Positions 18,809 through 28,310 are shown, counted from the stretch's first letter. The stretch is 45,516 nucleotides of DNA from Gemmatales bacterium (GCA_025060195.1 JANXCQ010000007.1:98647-144162); one strand, 5' to 3'. Notes: a model not told the origin generated them from the letters alone. Numbers and translations are program-made.

Positions 18809-19918
18809 TCACAGTGCATTAAGTTGTCCGCGCGCCAGCGAATCCGCTAACTGATGCCATTGTTCTCTTTGCCGGTGCAAGCGCTGCGAGAACCAATCGG
18901 TGCCATTGCGCGTATCGAATGCTTGTGCCAAGCTCTTGGCCTGGTGGACCAGCCATTGCCGCAGAGGATCGTTGGGATCAGCCAGATTAACGTGACCGCT
19001 GATCGGCGCTTGCTCAGGCAAGCGCACGCGCACGGGCTGGTCCGTGCCCGCGGGTAATCGTTCCAGGACGAACCAGGCAGCCAGGCAAAACTCGAAAATA
19101 TTCTGGGGCCTTGTGGCTTTGAAAGCCGAAGGCAGAAACTCCTCCAGACAGCTGAGAGCTTCCTCGATTTTCCCGACCACAGCCAGATAAGCAGCGTGAT
19201 AACCGCCGACATGAAGGAAATCCAGTTTGCCCCGGATGCGACGCCAGTTTTTCTCGTGATGACGCGCTGCCTCTTGTGCATGTCCCTTAGCGACCCAGGG
19301 GATAAGCAGACGCGGTACCGTCAGGTGAGGAACTTCCTCGCAACGCAGCCGACCGAGGAGAAGCGGCTGGGCCCGTTGCAGGGCCTTGTCAGTTTCGCCC
19401 AATTCCAACAGGACGAGCACGTGCAGGTCCCGTTCACAAGCGGGACAGTCCGACATTTCATCACGCGCCAAGCGGCGCCATTCGGATACCAGTTCGCGGA
19501 CGCGTTCCAAGTCTCCTCGCTGCAAATAGTAGCGTATCCACAATCCCCGATTTGGCCGTAGACTGAATCCCGCGTCGCAATAACGCCGTTCCTGGTCGTT
19601 CAGGAGGGATTGCAAACGTTCCTGAGACACGGAGGGATACTGAATGGCGGCTTCGATCATCCACTTGTAAATCCAATAAATGAGATGCGCCTCATCCAGT
19701 TCAGGATTACGGTCATAAGCCGCCAAGCACCATTCAAAATGACTAAACGCACGATGGGGCTGGCCACCGAACACTGCGGCACTGATCAGTTCCTGTCTCG
19801 CCTGATAAGCGATCGATTCTTCGCCTAAAGAATCAGCTAGCTCTACCGCTCGCTCCAGCATCTCAATCTTGAGTGGCGAATTCGGCAGGAGCTCGGCTTG
19901 CGCTAGTATGGAAAACAC
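18809..19918 (-). CDS. TPR-like helical protein, probably restarted after an early in-frame stop
   Basis: A protein of 369 residues, all-helical with repeat-like pairs (LLPNSPLKIEMLERAVELAD; GDLERVRELVSEWRRLA; GHAQEAARHHEKNWRRI) and a Cys-x-x-Cys in SDCPACERD. This suggests a tetratricopeptide-type scaffold; no enzyme motif is seen. The frame starts with a GTG directly after a TAA. Upstream, in the same frame, AGGAG precedes an ATG at 19945 followed by 8 codons (MSDSVSPE) and then that TAA. The most natural reading is a gene that originally began at 19945 and has lost codon 9 to a nonsense change; translation may restart at the adjacent GTG. It follows the DUF362 gene by 21 bases (measured from ATG 19945), so they likely form one operon. 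Confidence 0.65.
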   Translation of the reverse strand: MFSILAQAELLPNSPLKIEMLERAVELADSLGEESIAYQARQELISAAVFGGQPHRAFSHFEWCLAAYDRNPELDEAHLIYWIYKWMIEAAIQYPSVSQERLQSLLNDQERRYCDAGFSLRPNRGLWIRYYLQRGDLERVRELVSEWRRLARDEMSDCPACERDLHVLVLLELGETDKALQRAQPLLLGRLRCEEVPHLTVPRLLIPWVAKGHAQEAARHHEKNWRRIRGKLDFLHVGGYHAAYLAVVGKIEEALSCLEEFLPSAFKATRPQNIFEFCLAAWFVLERLPAGTDQPVRVRLPEQAPISGHVNLADPNDPLRQWLVHQAKSLAQAFDTRNGTDWFSQRLHRQREQWHQLADSLARGQLNAL

Positions 19919-19945
19919 TTACTCGGGTGATACGGAATCCGACAT
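19919..19945 (-). other. Eight-codon open frame ending in TAA immediately before the TPR gene
   Basis: AGGAG, a 9-base spacer, then an ATG at 19945-19943, eight sense codons and a TAA at 19921-19919. The next codon is the GTG of the downstream gene in the same frame. The good ribosome site belongs to this ATG and not to the GTG, so ribosomes probably enter here. It is either a leader with reinitiation or a nonsense mutation in a longer gene. Confidence 0.55.
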
Positions 19946-19966
19946 AGTTTGTAGCTCCTAGTGAGT

Positions 19967-21313
19967 CTAAGGAAGCTGAATCCGCCGATATTCGATGCGC
20001 GACGGCTCGAAAATCCCCAGGCCTTTCTCGCCGGCCAGTCGAACGTGCTCCGGCTGGCGCCGCCGGAATTGTTCGGCTCGCCGTGGATCATTCTTCTCTG
20101 TGCCCATGTCGGCCACCGGAGGCCAACCGCGACTTACTCGATACTGATCCAGAATGTGCCAACCGACGTGGTCGAGCGCTACCGGGTCGGTGGCAAAAAA
20201 GAGCGATTTTCTCTCCCAAACGTCCCAAGTAGCGTTCCAAGTTCCTGGGCCGCCTTCGTAGCATCCGACTAACCCATCCATAATCAGCAACACTACCTTC
20301 TTCCGCAGCGGCTCGAGCGACACCATTTCCGGAATAAACGTGCCACAGGTGTTGTCCAGTTCGGGCGATGGCGCACTGGGCCCCAGGTGCGACCGCGCTA
20401 CGTTATTGACAAACCCGTGCGACATATCCTTCAGCGACATGGTCACGCCGCTGGAACGATGATCTTTCAGCACCGTGGCCACAATCACCTTGTTGACGAT
20501 GTCGTCCGTGATAATTCGGCTCAGATGAGAGTTTTCACTCGGCCGGTCGTGGGGACCGCCTTTGGGCATGGCGTAGGGTAAGCGCCGAAAAACGTCAGGA
20601 TGGTAGCCGATTACGTGGGGATCAGGGTCGGGACGTTTCCCAGTATTACTGTCGGGATCACGGCCCTCCAGGTCGGTTTGTTGGTTGTGATAACGTACGT
20701 GGGAAGCATACCAGGTGATCAAAGGATACTGTGTCTTAAGAAACTTTTCGTAGCCTGCATCGCGGAACTGGTCGGCATAGCGCTCGTACAACACGATGTC
20801 CTTATCAGTCAGGCCCGCACTTTTCAGACCCTCGATAATCGCCACCAGCAATTCCACATGGGTGATCGCGCCGCGTTTGCGGCCATCGGTCAGACCGACA
20901 GGATTGACTTTAATGGCAACGCGGTCGCCTTTCTGAAACAACGTTTTCCACGCCTCAGCCGCATGATCAGCCCCTGTGAGCCCCCGCATCCCCCGGGCGA
21001 CCATTTGGCGCACCGGTTCCAGTTGCGCACGCCCATTTCGCACCGAGCCAGGATGATGTACTTCAATCACCCTGCCTGGCCAACGACCTGGAATGCCAAA
21101 CTCCGGTCGTGCCACTTCCAGGCAACGCCCCGTAAAACGCTCTTCAGGGGCTAACAGGTAAACTGGCCGCTGACCGTCGCCGGCCGCACCCTGAGCATAG
21201 GCCCACTCCACGAACGCGCCCGACTTCCCCAGCGCCCCAGCTAAGCCACCGCTTGCGATCCATGTACCAGTTTTCTGCAAAAATCGCCTACGATTACAAA
21301 GACGTTCGCCCAT
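19967..21313 (-). CDS. Tat-exported DUF362 domain protein
   Basis: A protein of 448 residues. The N-terminus has a twin-arginine leader (NRRRFLQKTGTWIASGGLAG), so the folded protein is exported. The body follows the DUF362 pattern: GDRVAIKVNPVGLTDGRKRG early, KVIVATVLKDHRSSGVTMSLKD in the middle and ATDPVALDHVGWHIL near the end. DUF362 proteins are of unknown function and sometimes are linked to iron-sulfur partners, but here no 4Fe-4S cysteine cluster is seen. Its 3' end lies 21 bases from the TPR-like gene on the same strand, so a joint role is plausible. Confidence 0.82.
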   Translation of the reverse strand: MGERLCNRRRFLQKTGTWIASGGLAGALGKSGAFVEWAYAQGAAGDGQRPVYLLAPEERFTGRCLEVARPEFGIPGRWPGRVIEVHHPGSVRNGRAQLEPVRQMVARGMRGLTGADHAAEAWKTLFQKGDRVAIKVNPVGLTDGRKRGAITHVELLVAIIEGLKSAGLTDKDIVLYERYADQFRDAGYEKFLKTQYPLITWYASHVRYHNQQTDLEGRDPDSNTGKRPDPDPHVIGYHPDVFRRLPYAMPKGGPHDRPSENSHLSRIITDDIVNKVIVATVLKDHRSSGVTMSLKDMSHGFVNNVARSHLGPSAPSPELDNTCGTFIPEMVSLEPLRKKVVLLIMDGLVGCYEGGPGTWNATWDVWERKSLFFATDPVALDHVGWHILDQYRVSRGWPPVADMGTEKNDPRRAEQFRRRQPEHVRLAGEKGLGIFEPSRIEYRRIQLP

Positions 21314-21485
21314 GCCTGCCCCCTGTTGGTGGAATTTCCCTGGCTCGTTCAGACGCTTTTAGTCTATGGTAGAGAAACTCTTGCCCCATTGCTAGTCAAT
21401 TCAACGAGCCTTTCCCGTTTTTGCGGTGTTAGTAGCTATAAAGGCATCTAAATAATCGGTGCACCAAGTACCAAGGAGGCCGACC

Positions 21486-21944
21486 ATGCGAGTAAGGTTC
21501 GTCTGGCTGGTAGCGGGTCTCTTGGCGACGATTGGCACATGGGTGCTCGCGGCCGATCGAGAAGGCGAACCTGCTAAGCCTCGGGCGCGCAGTATCATCG
21601 CTGAGTTTCGCAAAGTGGATGGCACGAAACTCGTATTGGTCATACGCGGCGACAGTGGAGAACGCGAACTCATCTGTGAGTATGACTCCAGCACCAAGTT
21701 CCTTGCCGAGACAGACAAGAACATCACCGTCAAAATACGGGGCGAAGGTGGGGTAGAACGGGAAGTCACGAAGCCCGATACCAAGGCGATTGCCCTGAAA
21801 GACTTGGTCTCCGGGCAACGCGTCGCAGTGACCATGTTAGTTGGTGATGAAAAGACAACCCCGAAATGTCTCGAAGTGCGTGTACTACGTCCCCGTCCAA
21901 ATCGGGAAGGTAAGGAAGGCGACAGGAAACCCGATCCTAAATAG
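21486..21944 (+). CDS. Small secreted protein of unknown function
   Basis: A protein of 152 residues with a clear signal peptide (MRVRFVWLVAGLLATIGTWVLAA). AAGGAGG lies six bases before this ATG; nine more codons upstream are in frame but lack a ribosome site. The mature part is a beta-type domain (KVDGTKLVLVIRGD; CEYDSSTKFLAETDKNITVK; KDLVSGQRVAVTMLVGDE) with a basic tail. The phrase DL-SG-V-V is shared with the secreted protein at 27517, so the two may belong to one OB-like (DUF5666-like) class. This is a pattern-based guess. Confidence 0.6.
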   Translation: MRVRFVWLVAGLLATIGTWVLAADREGEPAKPRARSIIAEFRKVDGTKLVLVIRGDSGERELICEYDSSTKFLAETDKNITVKIRGEGGVEREVTKPDTKAIALKDLVSGQRVAVTMLVGDEKTTPKCLEVRVLRPRPNREGKEGDRKPDPK

Positions 21945-22050
21945 TAAACTTATCGCGCTATAAACGTCCCTAAGAGTTCCTCCGGTGCTAGAGTTCATAA
22001 TGATCGGCTACTATACATAGATGTGTAATCGCCTTTATTGACGGGGCCGT

Positions 22051-22160
22051 CCTAAGTATCGGCATAATTATGTTACAATTTCATATTATGCCGTTTATTC
22101 ACGAATACCCAGTATTTTGATAAAGTCCTATGTGTCAGCATAATTATGTTACAATTTCAT
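22051..22160. repeat. 34-base direct repeat, two copies 76 bases apart
   Basis: Copies at 22051-22084 and 22127-22160 match at 31 of 34 positions; the last 23 bases, beginning gcataattatgttacaatt, are identical. The repeat contains the palindrome cataattatg. The pair lies in the convergent gap between the secreted protein gene and the YncE/phosphoesterase gene. No function is evident: two units are too few for a CRISPR array. Confidence 0.75.
22060..22093. terminator. Inverted repeat within a convergent gap
   Basis: cggcataat (22060-22068) and attatgccg (22085-22093) form a perfect 9-base stem with a 16-base loop, between two genes that end toward each other. It may serve as a bidirectional terminator, although no long T-run follows on either side. 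It overlaps the first copy of the direct repeat. Confidence 0.35.
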
Positions 22161-22186
22161 GCTCTAAGTCGGGAATATAATCGGCG

Positions 22187-24709
22187 CTAATCTTCGTCAT
22201 CCTCTTCCTCAGGATGAGGGAAGACGAAAGCGGCGCGGACGGGCGGGGGCATAGGACTGTTCGGCCCCTTAATCGAACGCCAAATGATTTCGTTGAATAA
22301 GATGTCATCGATGGCATCCTCTTTGGTCAAATCCATCCTAAGAGATAGATCTGCGCCCCAAGCGGTGGGCTTATTTCGCTCGTCCATATCTACTTGAGGC
22401 TTAACCGCTTGATAAGGCGTAAAGTCGGGTTGGGCGGTGAATGAGTTATACATAGGCCGGGCTGCCGCATCAAATTGACTCATCGGCTGCAGCCCGAGGA
22501 TAAGCTCCATAGTTCGTAACATGCTGCTCGTCGAATATAAGTTCGAGTCCACGAAGCGACGCTTGGTGTAAGGACTAATGACCAGGGCAACCGTGCGATG
22601 GGCGTCCACATGATCAGGACCATTTTGGGCATCGTCTTCGACCACGAAGATAGCAGTTTGCTTCCAGAAGCGACTTTTCGAAACGGCCTCTACGACCAGC
22701 CCCAGCGCCCAATCGTTATCGGCTACCATCGCGCGAGGGGTCCAAGCTCCGGGCCGTGTCCCCGCGGTATGGTCATTGGGCAGGCGCATGATAATGAATC
22801 GCGGCATCTCTCCCTGGGCTTCCCAGCCGCGCAATAACTCGATAAAGCGCTCCGCCCGCTTGACATCGGGATAATTTAAGTCCCAACCGCGATACCAAGG
22901 GTCGAAGTGCCCCTCTAATGATTTCACGCGTGCCCGCCCTGGGTCTTTGAGTGTCTTCCCCGTTTCAATAAACTCGCCTAAGCTATAGTAACTTACTCCT
23001 GCATCTCGACAGCGTTCCCAGATATAACCGCCTGCGGGTCGTGCCAAGTGTTCTCTTTCGCCCTCTGAGGGATAAAAACTAAGTTTTTTCTTCGGGCTCC
23101 CTCGATAAGTGAGGGGCCAAATTCTCTCGACAAAGTCGGTACAATAAGCGGCCGTGCTCCATTCATGCCCATCGGCCGACACCTCACTTTCGACGTAAAA
23201 ATTATCCAACAGCACAAACTGGCGCGCTAGCCGATGATGATTCGGAGTAATGTTTTCAGGAAACAGGCAAAGGTTCGGATCGCCGTTTCCTTCGGGCATG
23301 TCGCCGAATACTTGGTCATAGGTGCGGTTTTCCTTGAGAATATAAATGCAATACTTGATAGGCGATGGATCCCCGACTTTCGCGGGGATAGGATTATCAG
23401 GCTCCCGCGGCGCTGTAACAGCTAAGTCGGCACGGAGTGGACTGCATTGATACGCTTGATGAGTATATTGCGCCAGTTGCTTAGGTTCGGGCAGGTTGAT
23501 AATCGAGAGCGTTCCTCGAAACAGGCGAGCTATATACTGCCGCGTCGTGCCGGCCGCCGGCACACCCGGTTGCGGCCCCTGCGGATTGGCTAAAGGGGTT
23601 GTGCCTTTTCCGTTCGTGACATAAATATGTTTCCATTCAGGATTATAACGGACACACGTCGGATACCAGCCGACAGGTATAAAACCTAATGGTTTCGCAT
23701 GACCACGCTCGGCCACACTAAATATTGCGACGTTATTATTGTCGGCATTGGCGACGAATAACATCTTACCGTCAGGAGTCAGAGCAATGCTGTTGGGGGT
23801 ATTTCCCACTGGTGCGTTCGGATATAGTGCGCAATTTAACGTCTCTAAACCTTTCCCCGTCTCGGTATCTAATACGCTTACCTTAGTCGAGTTGGCACAC
23901 GCAACATATAAAGTCTTCCCATCGGGTGCTAAGACCATTTCGGTCGGATGTTTTTCTGTAGGCCAAATCGCGATAATTTGCTTAGTATCTAAGTCGAGGA
24001 CCGCTACGGCCTCTCGGGCCCATAGACTCACGAACAGGCGTTTACCGTCTGGCGATGGCAACACTGCATAAGGATGACTTTTTTCTGGCAGGGATATCAA
24101 TTCATACTTGCTCCCCTCAACAAGCGGACGAATACTGATCGCATCGCCGAATACTCCCGCGGCATATAGAGTTTTCCCTGATTTATCCAGGGCAATGCCG
24201 CTACAAACAAAATCACTTTTTTCGTCAGCCACGTTCCAAGCGTGATGCTTCGCGAGTAAACCGTCGTCAAATTGCCATTCGTGCACCACGGCAAACTCGC
24301 CCCCGCTGGCATAGAGGCGCTCTCCTTTAGGCGAGAAGCAGATGCCATAAAAAGTTTGCTCTAACGGTACGCGGCAGGTAATCCGTCGCCGCTGAGTATC
24401 TACGACGATGACTTCGTGTTCGCTATGTCCTGCGTGAAGGATGGCCAACCATCGGCCTGTCGGGTGCAAGGCCATATTTACCGGGAAATCGCCGAGCTCG
24501 AGTTGCACACCCGCAGGGCGCAACGACCATTGATTCGGTAATTGCACTCGGCCATCAGGTTGGGGTCCCGGCCAAATGGGACGCGGCCTCGCGGGCTTAT
24601 CTTCACTCGGTAAGTCCTGTCCTAAATATAGGCAAGCAGCCATTGCGGTCAGGCCCATGATCAAGCTCGAAAGTGCCGCGAATCGCCGATCCTTCCAGAA
24701 ATTAGCCAT
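22187..24709 (-). CDS. YncE-like beta-propeller / phosphoesterase fusion
   Basis: A protein of 840 residues with an N-terminal membrane anchor or signal (SSLIMGLTAMAACLYLG). Residues 70 to 400 form WD-like blades of the YncE type: FSPKGERLYASGGE, SPDGKRLFVSLWAREAVAVL, LAPDGKTLYVACANSTKVSV, LTPDGKMLFVANADNNNVAI. The C-terminal half resembles the phosphoesterase/alkaline phosphatase superfamily: YILKENRTYDQVFGDMPEG, SADGHEWSTAAYCTDFVER, RLPNDHTAG and FVVEDDAQNGPDHVDAHR give the metal-ligand Asp/His set. Such bifunctional proteins are frequent in planctomycetes; the substrate is unknown. GGGAG lies upstream of the ATG. The tail ends in an acidic stretch (EEEDDED). Confidence 0.85.
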   Translation of the reverse strand: MANFWKDRRFAALSSLIMGLTAMAACLYLGQDLPSEDKPARPRPIWPGPQPDGRVQLPNQWSLRPAGVQLELGDFPVNMALHPTGRWLAILHAGHSEHEVIVVDTQRRRITCRVPLEQTFYGICFSPKGERLYASGGEFAVVHEWQFDDGLLAKHHAWNVADEKSDFVCSGIALDKSGKTLYAAGVFGDAISIRPLVEGSKYELISLPEKSHPYAVLPSPDGKRLFVSLWAREAVAVLDLDTKQIIAIWPTEKHPTEMVLAPDGKTLYVACANSTKVSVLDTETGKGLETLNCALYPNAPVGNTPNSIALTPDGKMLFVANADNNNVAIFSVAERGHAKPLGFIPVGWYPTCVRYNPEWKHIYVTNGKGTTPLANPQGPQPGVPAAGTTRQYIARLFRGTLSIINLPEPKQLAQYTHQAYQCSPLRADLAVTAPREPDNPIPAKVGDPSPIKYCIYILKENRTYDQVFGDMPEGNGDPNLCLFPENITPNHHRLARQFVLLDNFYVESEVSADGHEWSTAAYCTDFVERIWPLTYRGSPKKKLSFYPSEGEREHLARPAGGYIWERCRDAGVSYYSLGEFIETGKTLKDPGRARVKSLEGHFDPWYRGWDLNYPDVKRAERFIELLRGWEAQGEMPRFIIMRLPNDHTAGTRPGAWTPRAMVADNDWALGLVVEAVSKSRFWKQTAIFVVEDDAQNGPDHVDAHRTVALVISPYTKRRFVDSNLYSTSSMLRTMELILGLQPMSQFDAAARPMYNSFTAQPDFTPYQAVKPQVDMDERNKPTAWGADLSLRMDLTKEDAIDDILFNEIIWRSIKGPNSPMPPPVRAAFVFPHPEEEDDED

Positions 24710-24946
24710 AGCCTTGCTCCCTCGGATAAGCCACTCCTAGAAAGCTCGCACGCCAACTGAAGCCTTGATGTCATGTATAGATCCGCCCCACTTAGATGCC
24801 AAGCGTCGGTCGCGTGAATAAAAATTGATGAAACTATGGATGTATATATTGATAGAAGCGCGGCGTAGGTTAAGAAAATACCTACTAGGTGCACTTAGCA
24901 GGCAAGGCATAGAGCAAGTTGGAAGAACGGGCAAATAGCTTATGAG

Positions 24947-26008
24947 TTAGTCACTTAGCAAGACGATGCGCTCGGGCGGCGCGCTCAGCTGTAGCCGATG
25001 ACCTGGCATTAGATTGGGAGCTAAGGGGGTGGGTACGCGCCAGTAGAGAGAGTGTGTGCTGGCGAGCAATTCGACCAGGAGGACATCGCCGTGAAAATCA
25101 ATACGCTTGACGACGGCCTCTAATCGGTTGGGCGATTGCTCGTTGGCCAGTTGCCAATGTTCCGCACGCACTAGGCAATATAGAGGTTGACCAGTTGCAT
25201 GATGTGGTAACTGCGTGTGAGCCCGCCAAGCGCCAAACGTGGTTTCGATCTGGGCTACGCTATTTTCCTGGCACAAGAGTCGGCATGGGAACAGGTTCCC
25301 CTGGCCGAGAAATGTGGCGACAAAGCGTGAAGTCGGTCGCTCATAGACCTCCCGCGGGGAGCCGACCTGAAGAATACGCCCTTGATGCATGACCGCGAGA
25401 TGGTCTGCCATCGACAAAGCCTCGCCTTGATCGTGCGTAACGTAGATAGCCGTGATGTGGATTTCCCGCTGAATGCGGCGGATTTCTTCCCGCAGTTCCT
25501 GACGCAGGGCGGCGTCGAGATTAGATAAGGGTTCGTCGAGGAGTAAGACCCGCGGCCGAATGACTAAGGCTCGCGCCATGGCCACGCGTTGTTGTTGCCC
25601 TCCGGAGAGTTGGCCCGGGTAGCGGTCGCGGTAGGCTTCCAGACGCATCAGTTGCAAAATCTCCTGGACGCGGCGTTGGATCTCCCCGCGGGGGAAACGT
25701 CGCACCTCCAGGCCGTAGGCAATGTTCTCGAAGACGCTGCGGTGGGGCCAAAGCGCATAATGCTGAAAGACTATGCCCAGATCACGCCGTTGCACAGGAA
25801 CATGCCGCATCGGGCGGTCGTCGAAATAAATTTCGCCCTCGTCCGGTTCCAAGAAACCGGCGATGAGACGTAGCAAGGTAGTTTTGCCGCAACCCGAAGG
25901 GCCAAGCAGGAAGAACAACTCACCCGACGCCACCTCGAGCGAAACGTTATGCACCGCGATCGTGGTGCCGAAACGTTTCGATACTCGCTCTAGCCGCACC
26001 GCCGTCAT
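24947..26008 (-). CDS. ABC transporter ATP-binding protein (PotA/UgpC type)
   Basis: A protein of 353 residues: Walker A GPSGCGKT (36-43), Q-loop FQHYALWPH, signature LSGGQQQR (134-141), Walker B LLLDEP (155-160) with a following D-loop SNLDA, and the H-loop YVTHDQ. After residue 240 a TOBE-type regulatory domain is present. This is the ATPase class that powers uptake of polyamines, sugars, Fe(III) or sulfate. No permease or binding protein lies next to it, so the substrate cannot be inferred and it may serve permeases encoded elsewhere. It is divergent from the coiled-coil gene at 26151. Confidence 0.88.
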   Translation of the reverse strand: MTAVRLERVSKRFGTTIAVHNVSLEVASGELFFLLGPSGCGKTTLLRLIAGFLEPDEGEIYFDDRPMRHVPVQRRDLGIVFQHYALWPHRSVFENIAYGLEVRRFPRGEIQRRVQEILQLMRLEAYRDRYPGQLSGGQQQRVAMARALVIRPRVLLLDEPLSNLDAALRQELREEIRRIQREIHITAIYVTHDQGEALSMADHLAVMHQGRILQVGSPREVYERPTSRFVATFLGQGNLFPCRLLCQENSVAQIETTFGAWRAHTQLPHHATGQPLYCLVRAEHWQLANEQSPNRLEAVVKRIDFHGDVLLVELLASTHSLYWRVPTPLAPNLMPGHRLQLSAPPERIVLLSD

Positions 26009-26150
26009 GCGCCGCCTTTCCCAATGCGAGCTGAATCTTGTTGGGCTAAGCTTATTGTTCCGGTCGTCAGGAAAAGTTTTACCTTGCCGACCGCAAAAAG
26101 GAAACTTAGGCTGTTATAGGCGGCGATTCCGCTCCAGGGGAGGTAAACAC

Positions 26151-26858
26151 ATGGCGCCGAAACTTAGGAAAGCGCTTTTGCTGGGAATACTAATTATGAT
26201 ATGCAGCGATCCCGTCTCGGCTCAGGAGGTTGAGCCTCTGCCGCCCGAGTCAACTGGTTCCACAGTTAACCAGAGAGTTGATAAGCTCGCTCCTGGTAGT
26301 AAGCCGGCGTCATCGCAGCAGGGCGAGATGGCACAGCTGGAGGCACGCTTAGAAAAATTGCAGGCGGAAGTAGCGCAGCTGAACAAAACCGTTGCCGAAT
26401 TGAAGCAGCATCTCAGTGTGCTGGGACAAGGTCTGGCTGTGGTGGACAGGAGTTTGGACGAACTTAGGAAAGACTTGGCCGCGGTCAACACGGTGCTCCA
26501 GCAGCAGATGCTCGCCAAGAGGATGGAGGAACTGCAGAAAGAGGTGGCCCAGCTACGCGAGTTACTCAAGCATGAGACGGAGCGGCTTCAGTCGGCCATT
26601 AGGGAAGTAGCGTCGGCCGAGGTGCGGAAAGCCTTTGCCCCGCCTCTGGCCACGGCACAGATTGTTGTCCGCAATGATTGGAGTTGGCCTGTCACCGTAA
26701 CTGTGGACAACGTTACTTACACGTTACAACCAGGCCAGGAGCAGCGTATCTATCGGGCCGCGGGGACGTTCAGTTACGAAGTTCATGGCTGGCAACCACT
26801 GCGTACGCGCACCTTGGCCGCGGGCGAGCAATTTCTAATTCGGATTGCGTTGCCTTAG
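26151..26858 (+). CDS. Exported coiled-coil protein of unknown function
   Basis: A protein of 235 residues. A signal peptide (LRKALLLGILIMICSDPVSA) is followed by a short linker and a long coiled coil, about residues 63 to 160 (heptads in MAQLEARLEKLQAEVAQLNK and onward). It ends in a small beta domain (residues about 170-235, LQPGQEQRIYRAAGTFSYEV). AGGGGAGG precedes the ATG by seven bases; the same frame runs another 96 codons upstream into the ABC gene region, but this part is a shadow. The structure suggests an oligomeric periplasmic or envelope protein. I do not recognise the family. Confidence 0.65.
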   Translation: MAPKLRKALLLGILIMICSDPVSAQEVEPLPPESTGSTVNQRVDKLAPGSKPASSQQGEMAQLEARLEKLQAEVAQLNKTVAELKQHLSVLGQGLAVVDRSLDELRKDLAAVNTVLQQQMLAKRMEELQKEVAQLRELLKHETERLQSAIREVASAEVRKAFAPPLATAQIVVRNDWSWPVTVTVDNVTYTLQPGQEQRIYRAAGTFSYEVHGWQPLRTRTLAAGEQFLIRIALP

Positions 26859-26894
26859 TGCAGCCAACCACCCTGCAACAACGCGCTGTTCACT

Positions 26895-27248
26895 TCAACG
26901 CACTGGCGGTTGCATGAAGAAGTCGCGCGGGCTGCGGACATAAGGGTTCCAACTATAAAACAGGGGCTCGCCCGTGATCGGATGATAACCGTGGCAGGGC
27001 GGAATAATGAGCGGCGGGGGCCCGATACCGTTCACGGGTTGACAGGGCTTATCCGTGGGACCTGCTAGACCGTACGGGCAACGGTGCCAATAAAAGCTCT
27101 GGATGTAAAAGGGCGGATGCAGGTTCATCCAGGGACAGAGAATGTCGCCCGCGTGGACGAACATGGGTACGCCAAACCAAGCCAATAGGCTTGTCAGCCA
27201 ATGACGCACACTGCCCAAGGCGAATCTCCCGATACGGCCCTTTAGCAT
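26895..27248 (-). CDS. Small secreted Pro/Cys-rich protein
   Basis: A protein of 117 residues counted from MLKGRIGRFALGSVRHWLTS, which gives an N-terminal signal peptide ending near VHA. AGGAGAGG lies six bases before this ATG. The mature part is rich in Pro, Tyr, Trp and Cys (CPWMNLHPPFYIQSFYWHRC; PPCHGYHPITGEPLFYSWNP). Small proteins of this kind are common in planctomycete genomes, with no known function. Its end is 36 bases from the end of the convergent coiled-coil gene. Confidence 0.6.
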   Translation of the reverse strand: MLKGRIGRFALGSVRHWLTSLLAWFGVPMFVHAGDILCPWMNLHPPFYIQSFYWHRCPYGLAGPTDKPCQPVNGIGPPPLIIPPCHGYHPITGEPLFYSWNPYVRSPRDFFMQPPVR

Positions 27249-27516
27249 CTCGTGCCTCTCCTGGTTATCCCCTCTGCGTATCGGCAACGGAGAGACTCGC
27301 CTACGTCAGTTTCCTGTCGTAGCACTCGGTTCCTAACGCTCTCGATTCCGAACAGAAACAGAGCACGCGAGATAAGCATGAGCCCGACTTTTCCTTGTCA
27401 AACAGAGCGATCCTGGACAACACGGTTGCCAAGTGAGCGCAAAACACGGGTATTTGCGCACATAACGGCCGAGGAGAAACGACCTCCTGAGCGATTTTGT
27501 CCCAGAAGGAGCGTTG

Positions 27517-28083
27517 TTACATGGGCGGGTTGGCTAACACCTTCACGACCGCCACGCGAACAGGTGCCTGAGTGACCGGCTTTCCTGGGGTGAGAGCTCG
27601 CTTCAATTCCAAAGTTACCATCATCCCGCTCGTGAGATCTTTTACCTCGCCCCGCACGCCTCCTAAACGGAAATCGGGGTCGGTTTTCGGATCGGGTTTA
27701 TACGGCTTGAACACAGGTTTCCCCTTTTCGTCCACTTGATAAGGCGAGGGCGGGGGCAAACGAACCTTGACGTCCTCGGCCAATTCGTACTCGAGCTGGC
27801 GCTCTACCCAACGGGAATACGTGCGGGGATTGCGCAGGTCGGCATTGGGATTGGGTTCTTGCACACGGAACGTGACGATGATGGAAAGCAGTCGGCCGTC
27901 TTCGCTAACTTTGGAGATGCGGCCCGTCACTTGGCCCGCGGGCACCAGTTTCACTTCGGCCGGCTTCTCTTCGGGCTTGACTTGGAAACGCTTACGCGGA
28001 ACAGGATCCTCCTCCTGCGACCAACCGCAAAGACCCATCGCTAATAGCGTCACTACCACCAACCCCCCAAGGCGGTTTAGCAT
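27517..28083 (-). CDS. Secreted protein of unknown function
   Basis: A protein of 188 residues with a signal peptide (MLNRLGGLVVVTLLAMGLCG). A charged linker is followed by a beta-rich domain (GQVTGRISKVSEDGRLLSII; GGVRGEVKDLTSGMMVTLEL) with an internal proline-rich loop (PPPSPYQVDEKGKPVFKPYK). The arrangement resembles the OB-like DUF5666 class and shares a short phrase (DL-SG-V-V) with the protein at 21486; this is only a pattern-level similarity. GGGGGA precedes the ATG. It is divergent from the rhomboid gene. Confidence 0.6.
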   Translation of the reverse strand: MLNRLGGLVVVTLLAMGLCGWSQEEDPVPRKRFQVKPEEKPAEVKLVPAGQVTGRISKVSEDGRLLSIIVTFRVQEPNPNADLRNPRTYSRWVERQLEYELAEDVKVRLPPPSPYQVDEKGKPVFKPYKPDPKTDPDFRLGGVRGEVKDLTSGMMVTLELKRALTPGKPVTQAPVRVAVVKVLANPPM

Positions 28084-28310
28084 AATTCATCCCCCTTATC
28101 ATCTGGACCTGGCTTCGCTCGCTGAATCTGACACCGCGTACAGAGGCAGACCACTGACCCATATCCGACGTTCCGGCCCATCTATTTTAGAGATCCGAGA
28201 CCGGAGCTGCTAGTATTGGTGAAGCATTTCTTCGCAAGCCCTTAGTAAGAATCTTGGCTAGCCGACGTATTTCTCTAGGGGGAACAGCTTCCCAGCGGGA
28301 GAGGTAAGTT

